DNA of 64,000 bases from Branchipolynoe longqiensis (GCA_030323885.1 CM059188.1:110457263-110521262); one strand, 5' to 3'; shown: positions 51,338 through 63,507, counted from the stretch's first letter. Program-made: numbers and translations. Notes: generated by a model not told the origin, from the letters alone.

Positions 51338-52127
51338 AGGCCCTGTCAGACTATGACGTTTCTCACCGGCGTGCCGGCAACGCGCAAACTATTTGCAACC
51401 CGTCGAGAAACGTCCAACTTTTCGGCGTTGTGGGAGAAAGTTCGACGGGTTGCAGTGTGTTAGTGGCGTGTTCTTGGCACGTGGCCAACAGGTTTCAACA
51501 TGCGGCGGAACAACATGTGAACGTCCCGCCAGTGGGTTCCCAGCGTGTTATCGGCACGTTGTCGGCGCGCCGACGGTGTGGGGGTAGCGCATCATTAAAG
51601 GTTCGCAGAATGCCGGGTAACGTTAGGCGCATGGAAGACACGCCAGCAACACGTCAAGACACGCCAGCAACATGTCCAACGCGTCGAGAAACGCTGGAGC
51701 AACGCCAATAGTGTGCCCACTACACGTCGATGGGAGGTCACCGACGCGCCGACGGAACGATCGCAGTTTGGCGAAAGAAATGACAACATTAATCTACATT
51801 GATCAATGTCCTGTCAGTGTCCCGCCGGCGTGCCGCCAACGGGTGTCGACGTGTTGCTAACGCATCCGTAATGCGCCCGCCAACACGCTGACGCATGTTG
51901 CGGCCCGTCGAAAGTTTTGTGCAAGCACAAAACGATCGGTGCGACCCGACGTGCGCCGACGCGCACCGACGTGCCCATTTACACGTTGCTATCCCTCAAC
52001 GTGTACCGACACGCCGGTAACGCACCGGTAACGCACCGGTAACGTACTGGACGTGTACCGACGTTTCGACCAAAAAGGCAACACGTCGACACGCATTGGT
52101 GGGAAACGTCGTAGTGTGACAGGGCCT
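51338..52127. mobile_element. MITE-3f, CGTCGAC/CGCCGGC-rich TIR element
   Basis: Ends aggccctgtcag and gtgacagggcct; flanks are TAA (51335-51337) and TCA (52128-52130), so the duplication is imperfect. The interior is almost entirely composed of cacgtcg, acgcgccgac and caacgtgt words and is very CpG-rich compared with the neighbourhood. 790 bp, no coding; frames over it are artefacts. Confidence 0.75.
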
Positions 52128-52340
52128 TCAACGATTAATTCAAAGAGCAGCGATAGTATAACTAGTATGATTCCTTCCTTCAGAATCGAAGTTCAAACTT
52201 GCCTTTGAAAAATAATAATTAATAAAAGAAAATCAGCTGCTAGAAATATCAACTAATTGAACGTAGAACCGCCGACACTATCCATATAGTCTTTTGTAAT
52301 GACGTCCGTTGTAGGCTCTAAGCACATCGCCTCGGTTGAC

Positions 52341-52607
52341 CGGATGCGCCGGACGAATCGGTAGAGCACAGGCTCCCATGCAGTAGGTCGGGAGTTAGAA
52401 TCCGAGCCGAGTCAAACCAATGACTTATAAAATTGATACTTATCGCTACCTAGCCTGGCGTTAAGCATTAATAGGATAGGCCAATGACAGGATAGCACAG
52501 TATCAAGATAATGCGACTGTGCCGACAATAGGGTCATGGTGCCAGCAGCCTGTTCTCTTAGTCGGGCAGCACTATAAAGTAACCATCAGTGCACACTGTC
52601 GCAAGTC
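52341..52607 (+). mobile_element. SINE-A copy truncated by SINE-B
   Basis: Head gccggacgaatcggtagagc and body intact; ends at ctgtcgcaagtca where SINE-B starts. Confidence 0.8.
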
Positions 52608-52608
52608 A

Positions 52609-52890
52609 AATCTTGATGATTTATATTGCCCATCATGGATAAGTCTGAATAGACTTGTTTTCACTGGAGCCTACACTTTTACCGACCCAAGGGATTTTTA
52701 ACCTCCCACACCACATAAACATGGTATGACAGCAACCGGCCTTTGATGACGCTGTAAGTTATACACAGCGGTAGAAATCCAAATTGGCAGAGGTGGGGGG
52801 GCACGGGGAATTGAACCACCAACCTTCAGATTAGGCATCTGACCTAGACAAAAGTCAGACACTCTAACCACTCTTCCACAGAGAACACCA
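52609..52890 (-). mobile_element. SINE-B copy
   Basis: Minus-strand copy of the family at 26899. Its minus-strand head reads ctctgtggaagagtggttag, its B box ggtggttcaattccccgtg, and its 3' end tatccatgatgggcaatata. Confidence 0.85.
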
Positions 52891-53274
52891 CGACCACGAC
52901 CTGGATTCGAACTCCCAACCTTCCGGACAATATCGACAGTAGAAACGATACGAAGGGCATTGCTCCTGACATCAGCTTTGCCTGTAAGTGAAATTGCCTG
53001 AATGCGGCACAGAGATTCACATGTACTGTAGTCGTCTGGACCACCAGTCATGGATCACTCAGGCCACCTGCCTGAGGACACACTCAAAGACAAGGAACAC
53101 AATCAAATGATGCGAAAAATATTAATTATGTTGTTTTCTTTGCTGATGCAGCTGTCTCCTGAGTGCCAATACAACTTTGGTATTCTTCTTTTTCTTATGT
53201 GGCCTTTCACAATCAGTGAAAATTAAATTCGAGATATTTTCTCAGGAAAGCATAGTTGAGGTGTGTCAATATTA
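52891..53274. other. No gene recognised
   Basis: Low-copy sequence. 52900-52950 (ctggattcgaactcccaacc) is a minus-strand B-box-like relic of another tRNA-derived repeat. Confidence 0.4.
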
Positions 53275-53594
53275 TGGTCGGTTGGTTGGTGGAGTTTTAC
53301 CTCCTGGAAACATGTCAGGTCATAGCAGGACTGGTACTGACTCGGGACAGTGCACACTCATGGTGATTTGATAGTGCTGCCCCACTGGGAAATCAGGCCA
53401 CCAGCACCATGAGCCGGAATCCCAACCAGTCACATTATCCTGACACTGAGCTTACCAATGCTATTAATGTCAAGCGCCAGGCTAGGAAGTGACATGTATC
53501 AATTGTATAAGTCATTGGTTTGACGCGACCTGGGACTGAACTCCTGATCTCCTGCAACTGGAAGCTCAACTCAGTCGGCCATGGCGTCTGGTTG
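53275..53594 (-). mobile_element. SINE-A copy
   Basis: Minus-strand full copy from ggttggttggtggagtttta to ctcaactcagtcggccatgg. Confidence 0.86.
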
Positions 53595-54041
53595 GTTCCT
53601 GACTTTTACATTTCCAAAGAAAGGGATATGCTTTAAGGCTAAATATACAGGCTAACTATTATTATAGTGCGTTTATAACGATTCCATAATAATTACTATA
53701 TTAAAACCGACCCCCCTCCAGTAATAAATGGTTTCCTCCATTACATTTAACTGAAATATACACAAATTGGAAATTAACTATTTTCCCATACTTTCTCAGT
53801 GATATTGCCTGAACTATTATAAAAATTGCATCAATTAATAACCATTTTAGGACAATTATTGTCTAAATATACAAGTCATTTGAAATTGTTGCTTATTGTA
53901 TGGAAATAATATTTGTTCTGTGGTTGAACACACTCATTAGGTATACCCGAAGTAAGCTCACCCCTAAGGGAACTGCTTAGCAAAATAATTAACAGATTAA
54001 ATCAAAAAGAAAAAGTCAAACAGATCACCACCACTCCGTGA
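53595..54041. other. No gene recognised
   Basis: AT-rich low-copy DNA. Confidence 0.45.
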
Positions 54042-54311
54042 TGGTTGGTTGGTTGTTGCAGTTTTACGTCCTGAAAACATCTAAGGTCATATCAGGACAG
54101 GATATTGAGCAATCATGGCGACTCATTGCGACTGTGGGAAATTAAGCCACTGGCACCATGACCTGATATCCCACTCACTCACATTATCCTGAGACTGAGC
54201 TAATCCATCATTGCCATATCCTATTAATGCTGAGCGCCAGGCTAGGAAGTGACAAGCATCACTTTTATAAGTAATTGGTTTGACTCGCCCGGGAACCGAA
54301 CTCCCCATCTT
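54042..54311 (-). mobile_element. SINE-A copy, head truncated
   Basis: From ggttggttggttgttgcag to gactcgcccgggaaccgaa; the A box region is replaced by an inverted tail. Confidence 0.82.
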
Positions 54312-54838
54312 CCATCCTGATATGACCTTAGATGTTGTCAGGATGTAAAACTCCAACAACCAACCATCCCAGTGAGGCAGCATTATAAAGTCACCATGAG
54401 TGCACTCTGTCACAAGTTGCTATCCATCCTGATATTACCTGAAATGTAGCCAGGTAATAAAACTCTATCAACCAATCAACACAGTGGGGCAACACTTTAA
54501 AATCACCATGAGTGCTCACTGTAACAAGTTAGTACCAATCCTACAACCAATCAATCAGCAACACCTCCACAGCACTAATGTATACAGGTCTGTTCCCGGA
54601 TAATAACGGGGTATATATGAGGGCCTAGGGGGCGTAATGTGGAGTTATTGTAGCTGGCCCGAACATATAGTGTGCACATAACTGGCACCACCAGGTGCGC
54701 TGTAAAACAAGCCGCACAATGCGCGTGCACCCATATTCCCACACACACCCCTTTATGATAGATGGGATGGCCGAATCAGTGGAGCGTGCGTCTCGAGCTT
54801 CGGTAGATTGTGGGATTTGAACCCTGGTCGATTCGGCC
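54310..54838. repeat. Left arm of a ~530-bp inverted duplication
   Basis: Contains a SINE-A tail, two further plus-strand SINE-A tail pieces, a ~190-bp unique core (agcaacacctccacagcact ... cacacacccctttatgat) and a SINE-A head (gatgggatggccgaatcag). The whole segment reappears in reverse complement at 57185-57735 with few differences. The shared unique core shows it is more than independent SINE insertions. Confidence 0.75.
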
Positions 54839-54849
54839 ATGGTGCCCAG

Positions 54850-55320
54850 TAACAGTCTGTGAGGTAGTAATCGGGAAAAATGCGAACACAGAAAATATAG
54901 TTATGGCATTTTTAATTAAGGAAAGTTAAATGTTGGGTTATACAAATGTCAGCTCACAAATGCTTAAGAAACGAGGCTAGAGATGCTATGGCCCTACTTT
55001 CCACTTTCACATGTAGGGTGGGTGGGAGGCCAATTTAAGGCTGGTTATTGTCTCCTGGCTCCTCCGGTCGTAATGACCAAACCCCGTCGCTGCGCCGCCT
55101 TATATAGCAAAGTCTACCCGAAAAGGGGTGCATCGGCAGTTCGAGTGTACTGCGTAATACGTCATCAAGTCCTGTTTACTCGATCGGCGACCAGGTTTAT
55201 AAAAGACCCGCTAGTTTGTTGCATAGTTCTAAAGAATTCCGCTAGTCGGCGACACAATAGACATCCTTATTACTGGCACGCCTTGGTCTGTATTCGCGAT
55301 CCTGATTACCCGCAATGCCA
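54850..55320 (-). mobile_element. LTR-like sequence
   Basis: On the minus strand: a TATA box in tgctatataaggcggcgc (about 55090-55107) and a start near gcgggtaatcaggatcgcg, with an end near tttttcccgattactacc. Layout and size match the solo LTRs at 35535 and 39442, but the sequence differs. Single copy here, so the call is tentative. Confidence 0.35.
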
Positions 55321-55787
55321 AAACATTACACACAATGGGTAGATCCCCATGCAATGTGCTTGGAGACTGCCAAGTGGATGACATATATTACCCCAGGAGG
55401 CATTGATGGGACTGATGAGCCAATGCTGCCATTGACTCCATCTGCAGACTGCAAAGCGACAGTGACTCTACATTTAGATCTTTCTGAAAAAGCTGCAGAG
55501 GCCACCATAAATACAAGTCAGTGAATTACTCTTCGCACTCAGTCATGATATTCCATTGGGCAATGCCTGGCTATAGATCCTGGGTAAGTAAGCCCAGACA
55601 AAACACAGTTCACGCGACAGGTGTCCCATTTATGACTTGATACAGTCAAGAAGCAATGGGTTATTGATTAGTAAATGTCAGCCAGCAGGAAGGAAATCTA
55701 TACTGGTATTCTGGTAATATGCTTCTGTGCCGTTCATATGTGTCTCTTTATGTTTCCAGAGAGGAAAAAAAGAGAATGGGCTACAGA
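55321..55787. other. No gene recognised
   Basis: The frame 55315-55524 (starting MPKHYTQWVDPHAMC) is 69 codons long without a recognised family. No splice signals of note. Confidence 0.35.
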
Positions 55788-55791
55788 TTAA

Positions 55792-55945
55792 AGCTGCATA
55801 GTCCGATGAAGCACCACATTATCAAAACCAAAACAATTATTTAGATTTGATTCTATTTATCTAACTTATGCAATTGGTTCACTTATGGAAGATTTATTGC
55901 CATATAGAAGGGAATACTGAGTAAATTCAATAGAACCAATTAAAA
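55792..55945. mobile_element. MITE-1 left half
   Basis: Preceded by TTAA (55788-55791): agctgcatagtccgatgaag through aagggaatactgagtaaat. The other half is missing. Confidence 0.75.
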
Positions 55946-56122
55946 CCATGCATGTAAATGTAAAATTATTTAATGTACCTCATAGTCATTACTTATTGCA
56001 TTGCGTAGACTTTAATTTCAGGCTTACATCTTACCAAATCAGAAATGTGTAAGAAAGAAGTCTGACATAAATCGAATAGAATTTTGTAGATATTTACTAC
56101 AGGCTATGCATCAAGTCAGTGA

Positions 56123-56456
56123 GTTGGTTGGTTGGTTGTTGGAGTTTTCCATCCTAGCAACATCCAAGGTCATGTCAGGATGGGTGCTGACTTGTGACAG
56201 TGTGCACTCATGGTGGCTTTATAGCTTTGCCCCACTCGCAAATCAGGCCGCCAGCACTATGACCCGATATCCCACCCAGTCACATTATCCTGACACTGAG
56301 CTAACGAGTCCTTGTCCTATCCTCTTAATGCTGAGCGCCAAGCTAGGAAGCGACACATATCAAGTTTGCAAGTCATTGATTTGACTCTATCGGGAATTGA
56401 CCTCGCGATCTCCCGCACGGGAAGTCTGCGCTCTACCGATTCGGCCACCGCACCCA
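56123..56456 (-). mobile_element. SINE-A copy
   Basis: Complete minus-strand copy with head gctctaccgattcggccacc. Confidence 0.87.
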
Positions 56457-56784
56457 GCAGACTCTGTGTAAGGTGGATAGGTGTGGAGTGGCTGTGAGGG
56501 GACACCTGCAGCCAACTTTGACGGGTTTCTAGCAGGGCCATCCCGTCCACACCACCCGACCTCCCGATTATCGCCCCATGGTCGATATAATAATCTCCTC
56601 GTGTACACCAAATGCCAATAGACTGGCGCTCCACGCTCAATTTTCCTAGGCCGAAGGGGAGTCTGGGAAGGCGAATTAAGTACGCAGCGTTCCGACGTCA
56701 TGGAAAGTGACGCATTGACCGCTGGTCACGTGCTCGGGGCAGGCGTAGTTAGCCGATGGATCGGTGGGCCGGGAAGGGTCGATC
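56457..56784. other. No gene recognised
   Basis: Low-copy, slightly GC-rich. The three overlapping minus-strand frames lack recognised domains. Confidence 0.4.
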
Positions 56785-57184
56785 AGGTTGCTTGGTTGTT
56801 GGGAGTTTTACTTCCTGGTAATATCTAAGGTCATATCAGGATTGGTACCGATTTATGACAGCGGGTTGATTGATTGTTGGAGTGTTACGTCCTGGCAACA
56901 TCTAAGGTCATATCAGAATGGATACCAACTTGTGACAGGGTGCACTCATGGTGACTTTTTAAGGCTTCCCCACTGGGATGGTTGGTTGTTGGAGTTTTAC
57001 GTTTTGGCAACATCTCCGGTCATACCAGGATGGGTAGCGACTTGTGACAGTGTGCACTCATGGCGACGTTATAGTGCTGCCCCACAGGTACACATTTTTA
57101 AGTCATTGGTTTGACTCGACCAGGGTTCGAACCCAAGAACCCATGGGTTCGGATCCCCTGATCTGACACGTTTTCACAAATTTT
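56785..57184 (-). mobile_element. Tandem SINE-A 3' ends
   Basis: Three minus-strand tails in a row, starting near 56800, 56872 and 56980 (each ttggagttttacgtc-like through catatcagg). The last continues to a head with B-box segments at 57119-57150. Repeated tail-into-tail insertion or unequal exchange. Confidence 0.75.
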
Positions 57185-57735
57185 AAAATCATTGGTTTTA
57201 CTCGACCATGGTTCAAATCCCAGAATCTACTGAAGCTCGAGATGCCCGCTCCACTATTTCAGCCATCCCGTCAATCATAAAGGGGTGTGTGTGGGAAGTT
57301 GGGTGAGCACGCATTGTGCAGCTTGTTTTACAGCGCACCTGGTGGTGCCAGTTATGTGCACACTATATGTTTCGGGCCAGCTACAATAACTCCACATTAT
57401 GCCCCCTAGGCCCTCATATATACCCCGTTATTATCCGGGAGCAGACCTGTATACATCAGTGCTGTGGAGGTGTTGCTGATTGGTTGGTTGTAGGATTGGT
57501 ACCAACTTGTTACAGTGAGCACTCATGGTGATTTCATAGTGCTACCCCACTGTGTTGATTGGTTGTTAGAGTTTTACGTCCTGGCAACATTTCAGGTCAT
57601 ATCAGGATGGATACCAACTTGTGACAGTGTGCACTCATAGTGACTTTATAATGCTACCTCACTGGGATGGATGGTTGTTGGAGTTTTACGTCATGGCAAC
57701 ATCTAAGGTAATATCAGGATGGGTATAGCGACTTG
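57185..57735. repeat. Right arm of the ~530-bp inverted duplication
   Basis: Reverse complement of 54310-54838, including the unique core (aaaggggtgtgtgtgggaag ... gctgtggaggtgttgctgat) and flanking SINE-A head and tails. The two arms are about 2.35 kb apart. Confidence 0.75.
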
Positions 57736-57776
57736 TGATCGACCACACTCATCATGATTTTATAGAGTTGCCGTCA

Positions 57777-57992
57777 AATGAAGTGAAAACATGCCAAATT
57801 AATTTAGGCAAGAACATCAATATTCGGACACCATAGGCATAGACATGTTGTATTGACGTTGCTTAGTATCCCCTTCGATGTAGCAACATATGCTTCCTAC
57901 GTGCAGCGGTATCTAACTTGGATATGCAGGATCAAATCTAGATAAGTTAGTTGGTTGACAGGATTTTATATTTTCACCGGACTATGCAACTT
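57777..57992. mobile_element. MITE-1 right half
   Basis: aaaacatgccaaattaattt through the terminus caccggactatgcaact; left half absent. Confidence 0.72.
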
Positions 57993-58402
57993 CGTCTCCA
58001 CCTTCTCAGCAGCATATTGCTCTCTGCAACATTACAATGGGCGATATTAGAAGAAACTCGCAGCGGAACTATTTACCACTAAACCTGCAACTAGCAATGC
58101 TATATACACAAACCAAGGTATTAATATGTTACTAATACATTTCTTCCAGTTAGGAAATCAATAGGTATTCCATTGTGATTCTAATTAATTTATGTGTGTA
58201 AATCTATAAAGACATTTCGAAGCAAAGTGATTCATACATCGAGTGCGCAGAAGTACCAAGAACTGCCGTTGGCGGCGCCACCGTCGGGCAGTAGGCCGCA
58301 GATAATCAAGATTCGTCCTTATTGGACAATAACCAATATTATAACGTAATAATAATAATAAACCTCATACCGAAGATTTATACCCGTATATCCATATACT
58401 AG

Positions 58403-58470
<68 letters not shown>

Positions 58471-59716
58471 GTGTGTGTGTGTCAATTTTTAAGCGAGTGA
58501 GTCGTGACAGCTGCATAGGCCAGGTGGCAGCACCAGGCAAGGCAGGGATCCTGAGTTGTTAAGTGTCAGTAGTTGTGAACTGTCCAGACATGGTGCAACC
58601 CGAGGCACCATTAGAGGATAATCAGTTTACGGATAATTATACTTGTATAATGCTTATGCAGCATATAATTATATATATTTGAATAAATGAATGCCAGACC
58701 AGATATCCAATAACTAGAATCAAGCCGTTTATGTGCATCACATATGTGTTATATGACGACACTGACACTCTCAATCAAATACCGAGGTTCTTTAACAGCC
58801 TAATCCATTTCCGAACACCACTATAGTAATAGTATCAGCAATGTAACCATCCATTAATTAATCAATAAATGTTCTGAAACGCACAAACAAATTAGAAGGA
58901 ATTGTCACAATTTCGTGGTACCTTCACACCTGAGACTAATCAAGAAGTGTCTTTCTGAATTATAACTGCGGTCAGACTGGTGACTTCTCTGATTAAACCA
59001 GCCTACATGTAGCTAAGACTTCACATATTTCGCCCGAAATCAGCTGTAAAGTTCAATGCTCGAATCTGTGGTTCTGTATTCAGGCTATGATGAAATCAAT
59101 ACAGATAACGAGAAAGGAATAGTATAAAGTGTAAAGAAGAAGAGAGGCCAGGCCTCTGATTTATTATTTATATCGTTACAAGGGTTCATTGTAGAGTATC
59201 ACCCCACCCCTTTCCCCCAATGGGAAACAAGCATTCATGGCCCTACCGGTAGGGATCTAGCATTCCTGGTCCCCATGGCTACCAGTGGTCTGCCCACCAC
59301 CACAAGCTGTATGGCCCCCATGGCCACCACCAACCTTGACCTTTGAGTGTGGTGATCCCTATCCCAGCAGAGGGGGTAGGCCCTGAGTGCACTCACATCC
59401 AGACCTGCCAGCGCCACTATGTCTATTTACATCCCACTCAGGCACCACCAACCCTTACATATATATATACATACATGCACCTGGTCACGTACACCGATCA
59501 GTAATAGAACATTTGCATTCTCCCTATGCTGAATATCGGAATATTTTACTCAGCGTTCCGGTGACTGACTGCGCTGACTCAGCCGACTGGCCAGAACTAG
59601 GATTTGATCACAGATTCACAATGACGACTATGTATGGCTCATTTGGCAACAGAAGGACACAACAAAAAACAGACGGCGGATATTCCTCTGACACAAGCCC
59701 GGGAAAAGCAGTCTAA
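57993..59716. other. No gene recognised; (AT)n tract
   Basis: 58404-58464 is a long AT tract continuing into gtgtgtgtgt (58469-58482). ggcggcgccaccgtc occurs near 58272. The region 59235-59400 has loosely repeated catggc/caccac words. The frame 59387-59716 contains a 58-codon stretch after a TA-microsatellite with ordinary amino-acid composition but no recognised family. Confidence 0.4.
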
Positions 59717-59717
59717 A

Positions 59718-60299
59718 AGCCCGGTCACATAGCCGTTAGTGGTCGCAGTTGAACATAGTGGAGGCTAACGTAGTTGAACGTAGTTGAACGTAGTTGAACG
59801 TTGGTGAACATACGGGCATCCATTCTGGTCCGTGATGTTAACTTGGTAATAACATGGGTGAGCCATGATGTCCGATTTAATCTTTGGACATTTTCAAAAG
59901 AGCACTACTTTAGAGGCTGAATTTGCATCCGTGATGTTAACGTACTCTAGCATACTCTAGTGTACTCAACCAATCTCTAGTGTGCTCTAGCATACTCTAG
60001 CATACTTGGACGAAGCCCTGGTCACATAGCCATTAGTGGACATAGGTGAACGTAGTGGAGGCTAACGTAGTTTAAGGTACTGGCATCCATACCGTAACAT
60101 ATTTATCCATACTGTAACATATTTATCCGTACCATAACATATTTATCCGTACCATAACGTATTTATCCATACCAAAACTTGCCGTACCTTAACATATTTC
60201 AACATAGTTTAACGTAATTACACCACGTTTGACCCACGTTAGGCAACACAGGTTCACCTATGTTCAACTACGTCCACTAACGGCTATGTGACCCGGGCT
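59718..60299. mobile_element. MITE-3g, few-copy array; two left ends
   Basis: Left end agcccggtcacatagccg (59718) with gttagtggtcgcagttgaac and only about three gtagttgaac units (59768-59800), then ggcatccattctgg and catactctag blocks. A second left end agccctggtcacatagcc starts at 60016, and one right end (ggctatgtgacccgggct) finishes at 60299. Either one element is nested in another or an internal duplication occurred. The flanks do not give a clean target duplication. Confidence 0.75.
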
Positions 60300-60367
60300 T
60301 TAGCTGCTGCCACCCAGTGAACAGGTTTGTACTGAGTTCAATCACAGCACACATGTAGGCCAGTGGA

Positions 60368-60467
60368 TTGTTTGTTTGTTGTTTTACGTCCTAGCAACTT
60401 CTCAGCTCATATCAATACGAGTACCTACCGACTTGTGACAACACACTCATATCAACTGTACAGCGGC
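60368..60467 (-). mobile_element. SINE-A tail fragment
   Basis: ttttacgtcctagcaacttc and acttgtgacaacacactcat; truncated. Confidence 0.7.
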
Positions 60468-60794
60468 TACCACGGGTACTGGGATCCGACTACACCTAGC
60501 GGTACAAGCTGATACTACAGGTACCAGCACACATGTGACGTCATTGCTCCTGACACCCCGAACCAAGTTGTGGGGCATTGGAGTCGGATCATTTTGCACA
60601 CGGCCCTTGTATTTTTAGGCATACCTTGGGGTATTCTATTTGAAATTCTGACGCCCGGGATGATTTGAATTGTCCGGACCGCGATAATCGATGTAGCCCT
60701 TTGTTAGCTGCTCTAATGAGTATTTCCGACAACTCTGGCCTCACCTCGTTAATCACCACTGACCACCGATCCATCATCTCCAATGCACCTGTGT
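60468..60794. other. No gene recognised
   Basis: Low-copy sequence; includes repeated ggtaccagcacac-like words also seen at 63640-63690. Confidence 0.4.
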
Positions 60795-61545
60795 GCATGG
60801 GTGTGTGGTGTGTGTGGTGTGTGTGGTGTGTGTGGTGTGTGTGGTGTGTGTGGTGTGTGTGGTGTGTGTGTGGTGTGTGTGGTGTGTGTGTGGTGTGTGT
60901 GGTGTGTGTGGTGTGGGTGGTGTGTGTGGTGTGTGTGGTGTGTGTGGTGTGTGTGGTGTGTGTGGTGTGTGTGGCGTGTGTGGTGTGTGTGGTGTGTGTG
61001 GTGTGCGTGGTGTGTGTGTGGTGTGTGTGGTGTGTGTGGTGTGTGTGGTGTGTGTAGTGTGTGTGGTGTGCGTGGTATGTGTGGTGTGCGTGGTGTGCGT
61101 GGTGTGCGTGGTGTGTGTGGTGTGGGTGGTGTGTGTGGTGTGTGTGGTGTGTGTGGTGTGTGTGGTGTGTGTGGTGTGTGTGGTGTGTGGTGTGTGTGGT
61201 GTGTGTGGTGTGTGGTGTGTGGTGTGGTGGCGTGTGTGGTTTGTGTGGTATGTGTGGTGTGTGTGGTGTGTGGTGTGTGTGATGTGTGTGGTGTGTGTGG
61301 TGTGTGTGGTGTGTGTGGGGTGCGGAGGGTTGTGTGCTGTGTATGGGGTGTGGGGTGTGTGAGGTGTGTGTGTGGTGTGTTGGGTGTGTGTGCAGGTTGT
61401 GGGGTGTAAGTGTGTGTGTTGGTGTTGTTTGGATGTGTGTGTGGTGTGTGTGAGGTGTATGGTGTGTGTGGTATGTGGGGGGTGTGGTGTGTGTGTGGTG
61501 TGTATGGGCGGTGGGGTGTGTGTGGTGTGTGGGGTGTGTGGATGG
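60795..61545. repeat. 9-bp minisatellite (GTGTGTGGT)n
   Basis: About 80 units of gtgtgtggt, with single-base variants and some 7- or 11-bp units, degenerating after 61310. Unit is a multiple of three; (VCGVCG)n and (HTTHTT)n frames are artefacts. Purine/pyrimidine alternation makes it Z-DNA prone. Confidence 0.92.
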
Positions 61546-61617
61546 AAGGGAGAGGATGCGGAGGAGAATGTGAGGGTGTGTGGGGGGGGGGGAGAGGGGT
61601 GAGAGCGATGAAGACAA

Positions 61618-62065
61618 GTTGGTTGGTTAGTTGTTGGAGTTTTACGTCCTGGCAACATTTAAGGTCACATCAGGACAGCTGCCAACTTATGATAGTGCGC
61701 ACCGATGGCGTCTTTATAGTGTCGCCTCAGTGGGTTGGCTGGTCATTGGAATTGTACATCCTGGCAACATATAAGGTCATATCAGGACAGGCACCGACGT
61801 GTGACAGTGCGCAGTCACCGCGACTTTATAGTGTTGCCCTAGGAAATCAGGCCGCTGGCACCATGACCCGATATCCCACTCAGTCGCATTATCCTGACTC
61901 TGAGCTAACCAGTCCTTGCCCTATCCTAATAATGCCGAGCGCTAGGCCTTCCCAGAAAGCGCAAGTATCAAATCTTAAGCCATTGGTTTGACTCGACCAG
62001 GGGTCGAACCCGTGGGCTCGAATCCAACGATCTACCAAAACGGGAGACGGCCGCTCAACTCATTG
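61618..62065 (-). mobile_element. SINE-A copy preceded by an extra tail
   Basis: Minus strand: a separate tail (61622-61732), then a complete copy starting at ggttggctggtcattggaat with a duplicated B-box segment (ggtcgaacccgtgggctcga) and a head gctcaactcattgg. Confidence 0.82.
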
Positions 62066-62292
62066 GTACGTGGAGGAGAATGTGGGGGGTTGTGGGCGGG
62101 CATGGGAGGAGAGGGGCGGGGGTGGGTGAGGCGCGAGGACAGAGGTGGTGGTGATTCTGAGCTGACGGTAGACTGCAGGTAAAACAAACAGATGACTGAT
62201 GGATGACCTGCCGTGGATATGTGACACCACCTGCAGGGAAAGATTAATGCCAGACGCTGTCAGGGTGTCTGCCCCGAGGTGTCGGGTGTGGG
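62066..62292. other. No gene recognised
   Basis: Short GC-rich low-copy stretch between SINE sequences. Confidence 0.4.
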
Positions 62293-62465
62293 GGGCACTT
62301 TGACGTCCTGACAACATCTAAGATCATATCAGGATGGGTACCAACTTGTGACAGGGCAAACTGGTGACACTATAAAGGCACCAACCATGAGTGCGCCCTG
62401 CTACAAGTTGGTACCCATCCTGATATGATCTTAGATGTTGCCAGGATATAAAACCCAAACAAACA
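62293..62465. repeat. Hairpin made of two inverted SINE-A tails
   Basis: The left arm gacgtcctgacaacatctaa ... gtaccaacttgtgacaggg (62302-62358) and the right arm ccctgctacaagttggtacc ... gttgccaggatataaaac (62396-62455) are near-perfect reverse complements around a ~35-bp loop. Both arms are the SINE-A 3' end. Confidence 0.8.
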
Positions 62466-63147
62466 ACAAGCAGACAATTTTAATTCACCGTAAGCAAAGA
62501 CAGACTGAGGTTGGAAGTTGATTAGTTATATGACAGTCTCTCGGAACTGAACTGGAAGGTGGACTACTCGTGGTATGGTCACGTGATAAGGCAATGAACA
62601 CAGGTTGCATGCTTGATATAGGCGAATTTGTATAGTATATCGTGCAATTCATGTTATTTAAAAAATACATTTGATGATTATTTGTTTATGATTATTTGTG
62701 CATGTTTTTGCTATTGTGCACTATTGTCATCATCCATATGGATTGATTTCCTTTATCAATAATTTATGTATACTTGTTTGTGGTGTAAAATCAGGGTCTT
62801 CCCAATTTTAAAATATCGTTGTTTTTGTTTTCGTCTATAGTTTATACATAGTCAACATTTGTAATACCTTATCACTATGCGATTAGTGTTTTACTCTAGA
62901 TTAAATCTTGTCACACATTTCAAGGTTAAGTTTATTCATAACTTGTCCGCGTTTTAGCTCAGTTTGCTTTAGAAATACCTTTAGAAATAGAAGGTGTGCA
63001 TTTGTTTGACTGAGACCATGTTTGACCAACATTGGCATGTTAGGTGTGTAGGCAGCCATGTGTTGCTGCTGCTTTCCTTCTGTGGGGTGTCGTGAGCTAA
63101 TTTGCCTTGGTGGTGAGGAGGTGGAAGTAGAGGCTGGCAGTGTATTA
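62466..63147. other. No gene recognised
   Basis: AT-rich low-copy DNA; no supported frame. Confidence 0.45.
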
Positions 63148-63504
63148 AGCCCCAGTCACACCTCACCGGATTGAGCAACGGACAGAATTGTCTAGTCCGG
63201 GCGTCATAAGTATCAAAATGTATTAAAATGTGTCAAAATGTTGCAATATAGGGTCAAAGGTCGCTGGACGAACGAACATGAAACGGACATGAAACGGATA
63301 TGAAACGGACATAAAACGGACATGAAACGGACATGAACGAATAGCCAATGGACGAAACAAACTCAAAACGGACAAGAACCGTATACATCAGTCCGGCGGC
63401 ATCCATTCCTAGTTTTGTGCATGTTCAAAACTTATACGGACACAAAACAGATATTGTTTGGTTTCTGTCCATTTCCCCCAATCCGGTGATGTGTGACTGG
63501 GGCA
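63148..63504. mobile_element. MITE-3h, GAAACGGACAT-rich TIR element
   Basis: A 357-bp element with ends agccccagtcac and gtgactggggca, flanked by exact TTA (63145-63147 and 63505-63507). Inside, a short tandem of acatgaaacgg units (63275-63350) and cggacaaga words. Same architecture as the other MITE-3 members with a third internal word. Confidence 0.83.
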
Positions 63505-63507
63505 TTA

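Noticed and set aside
55315..55524. Possible exon (MPKHYTQWVDPHAMC...)
   Set aside because: No recognised family, no convincing splice sites; kept as unassigned DNA.
60589..61658. His/Thr-rich frames of 294-342 residues
   Set aside because: 9-bp GTGTGTGGT array; no independent support.
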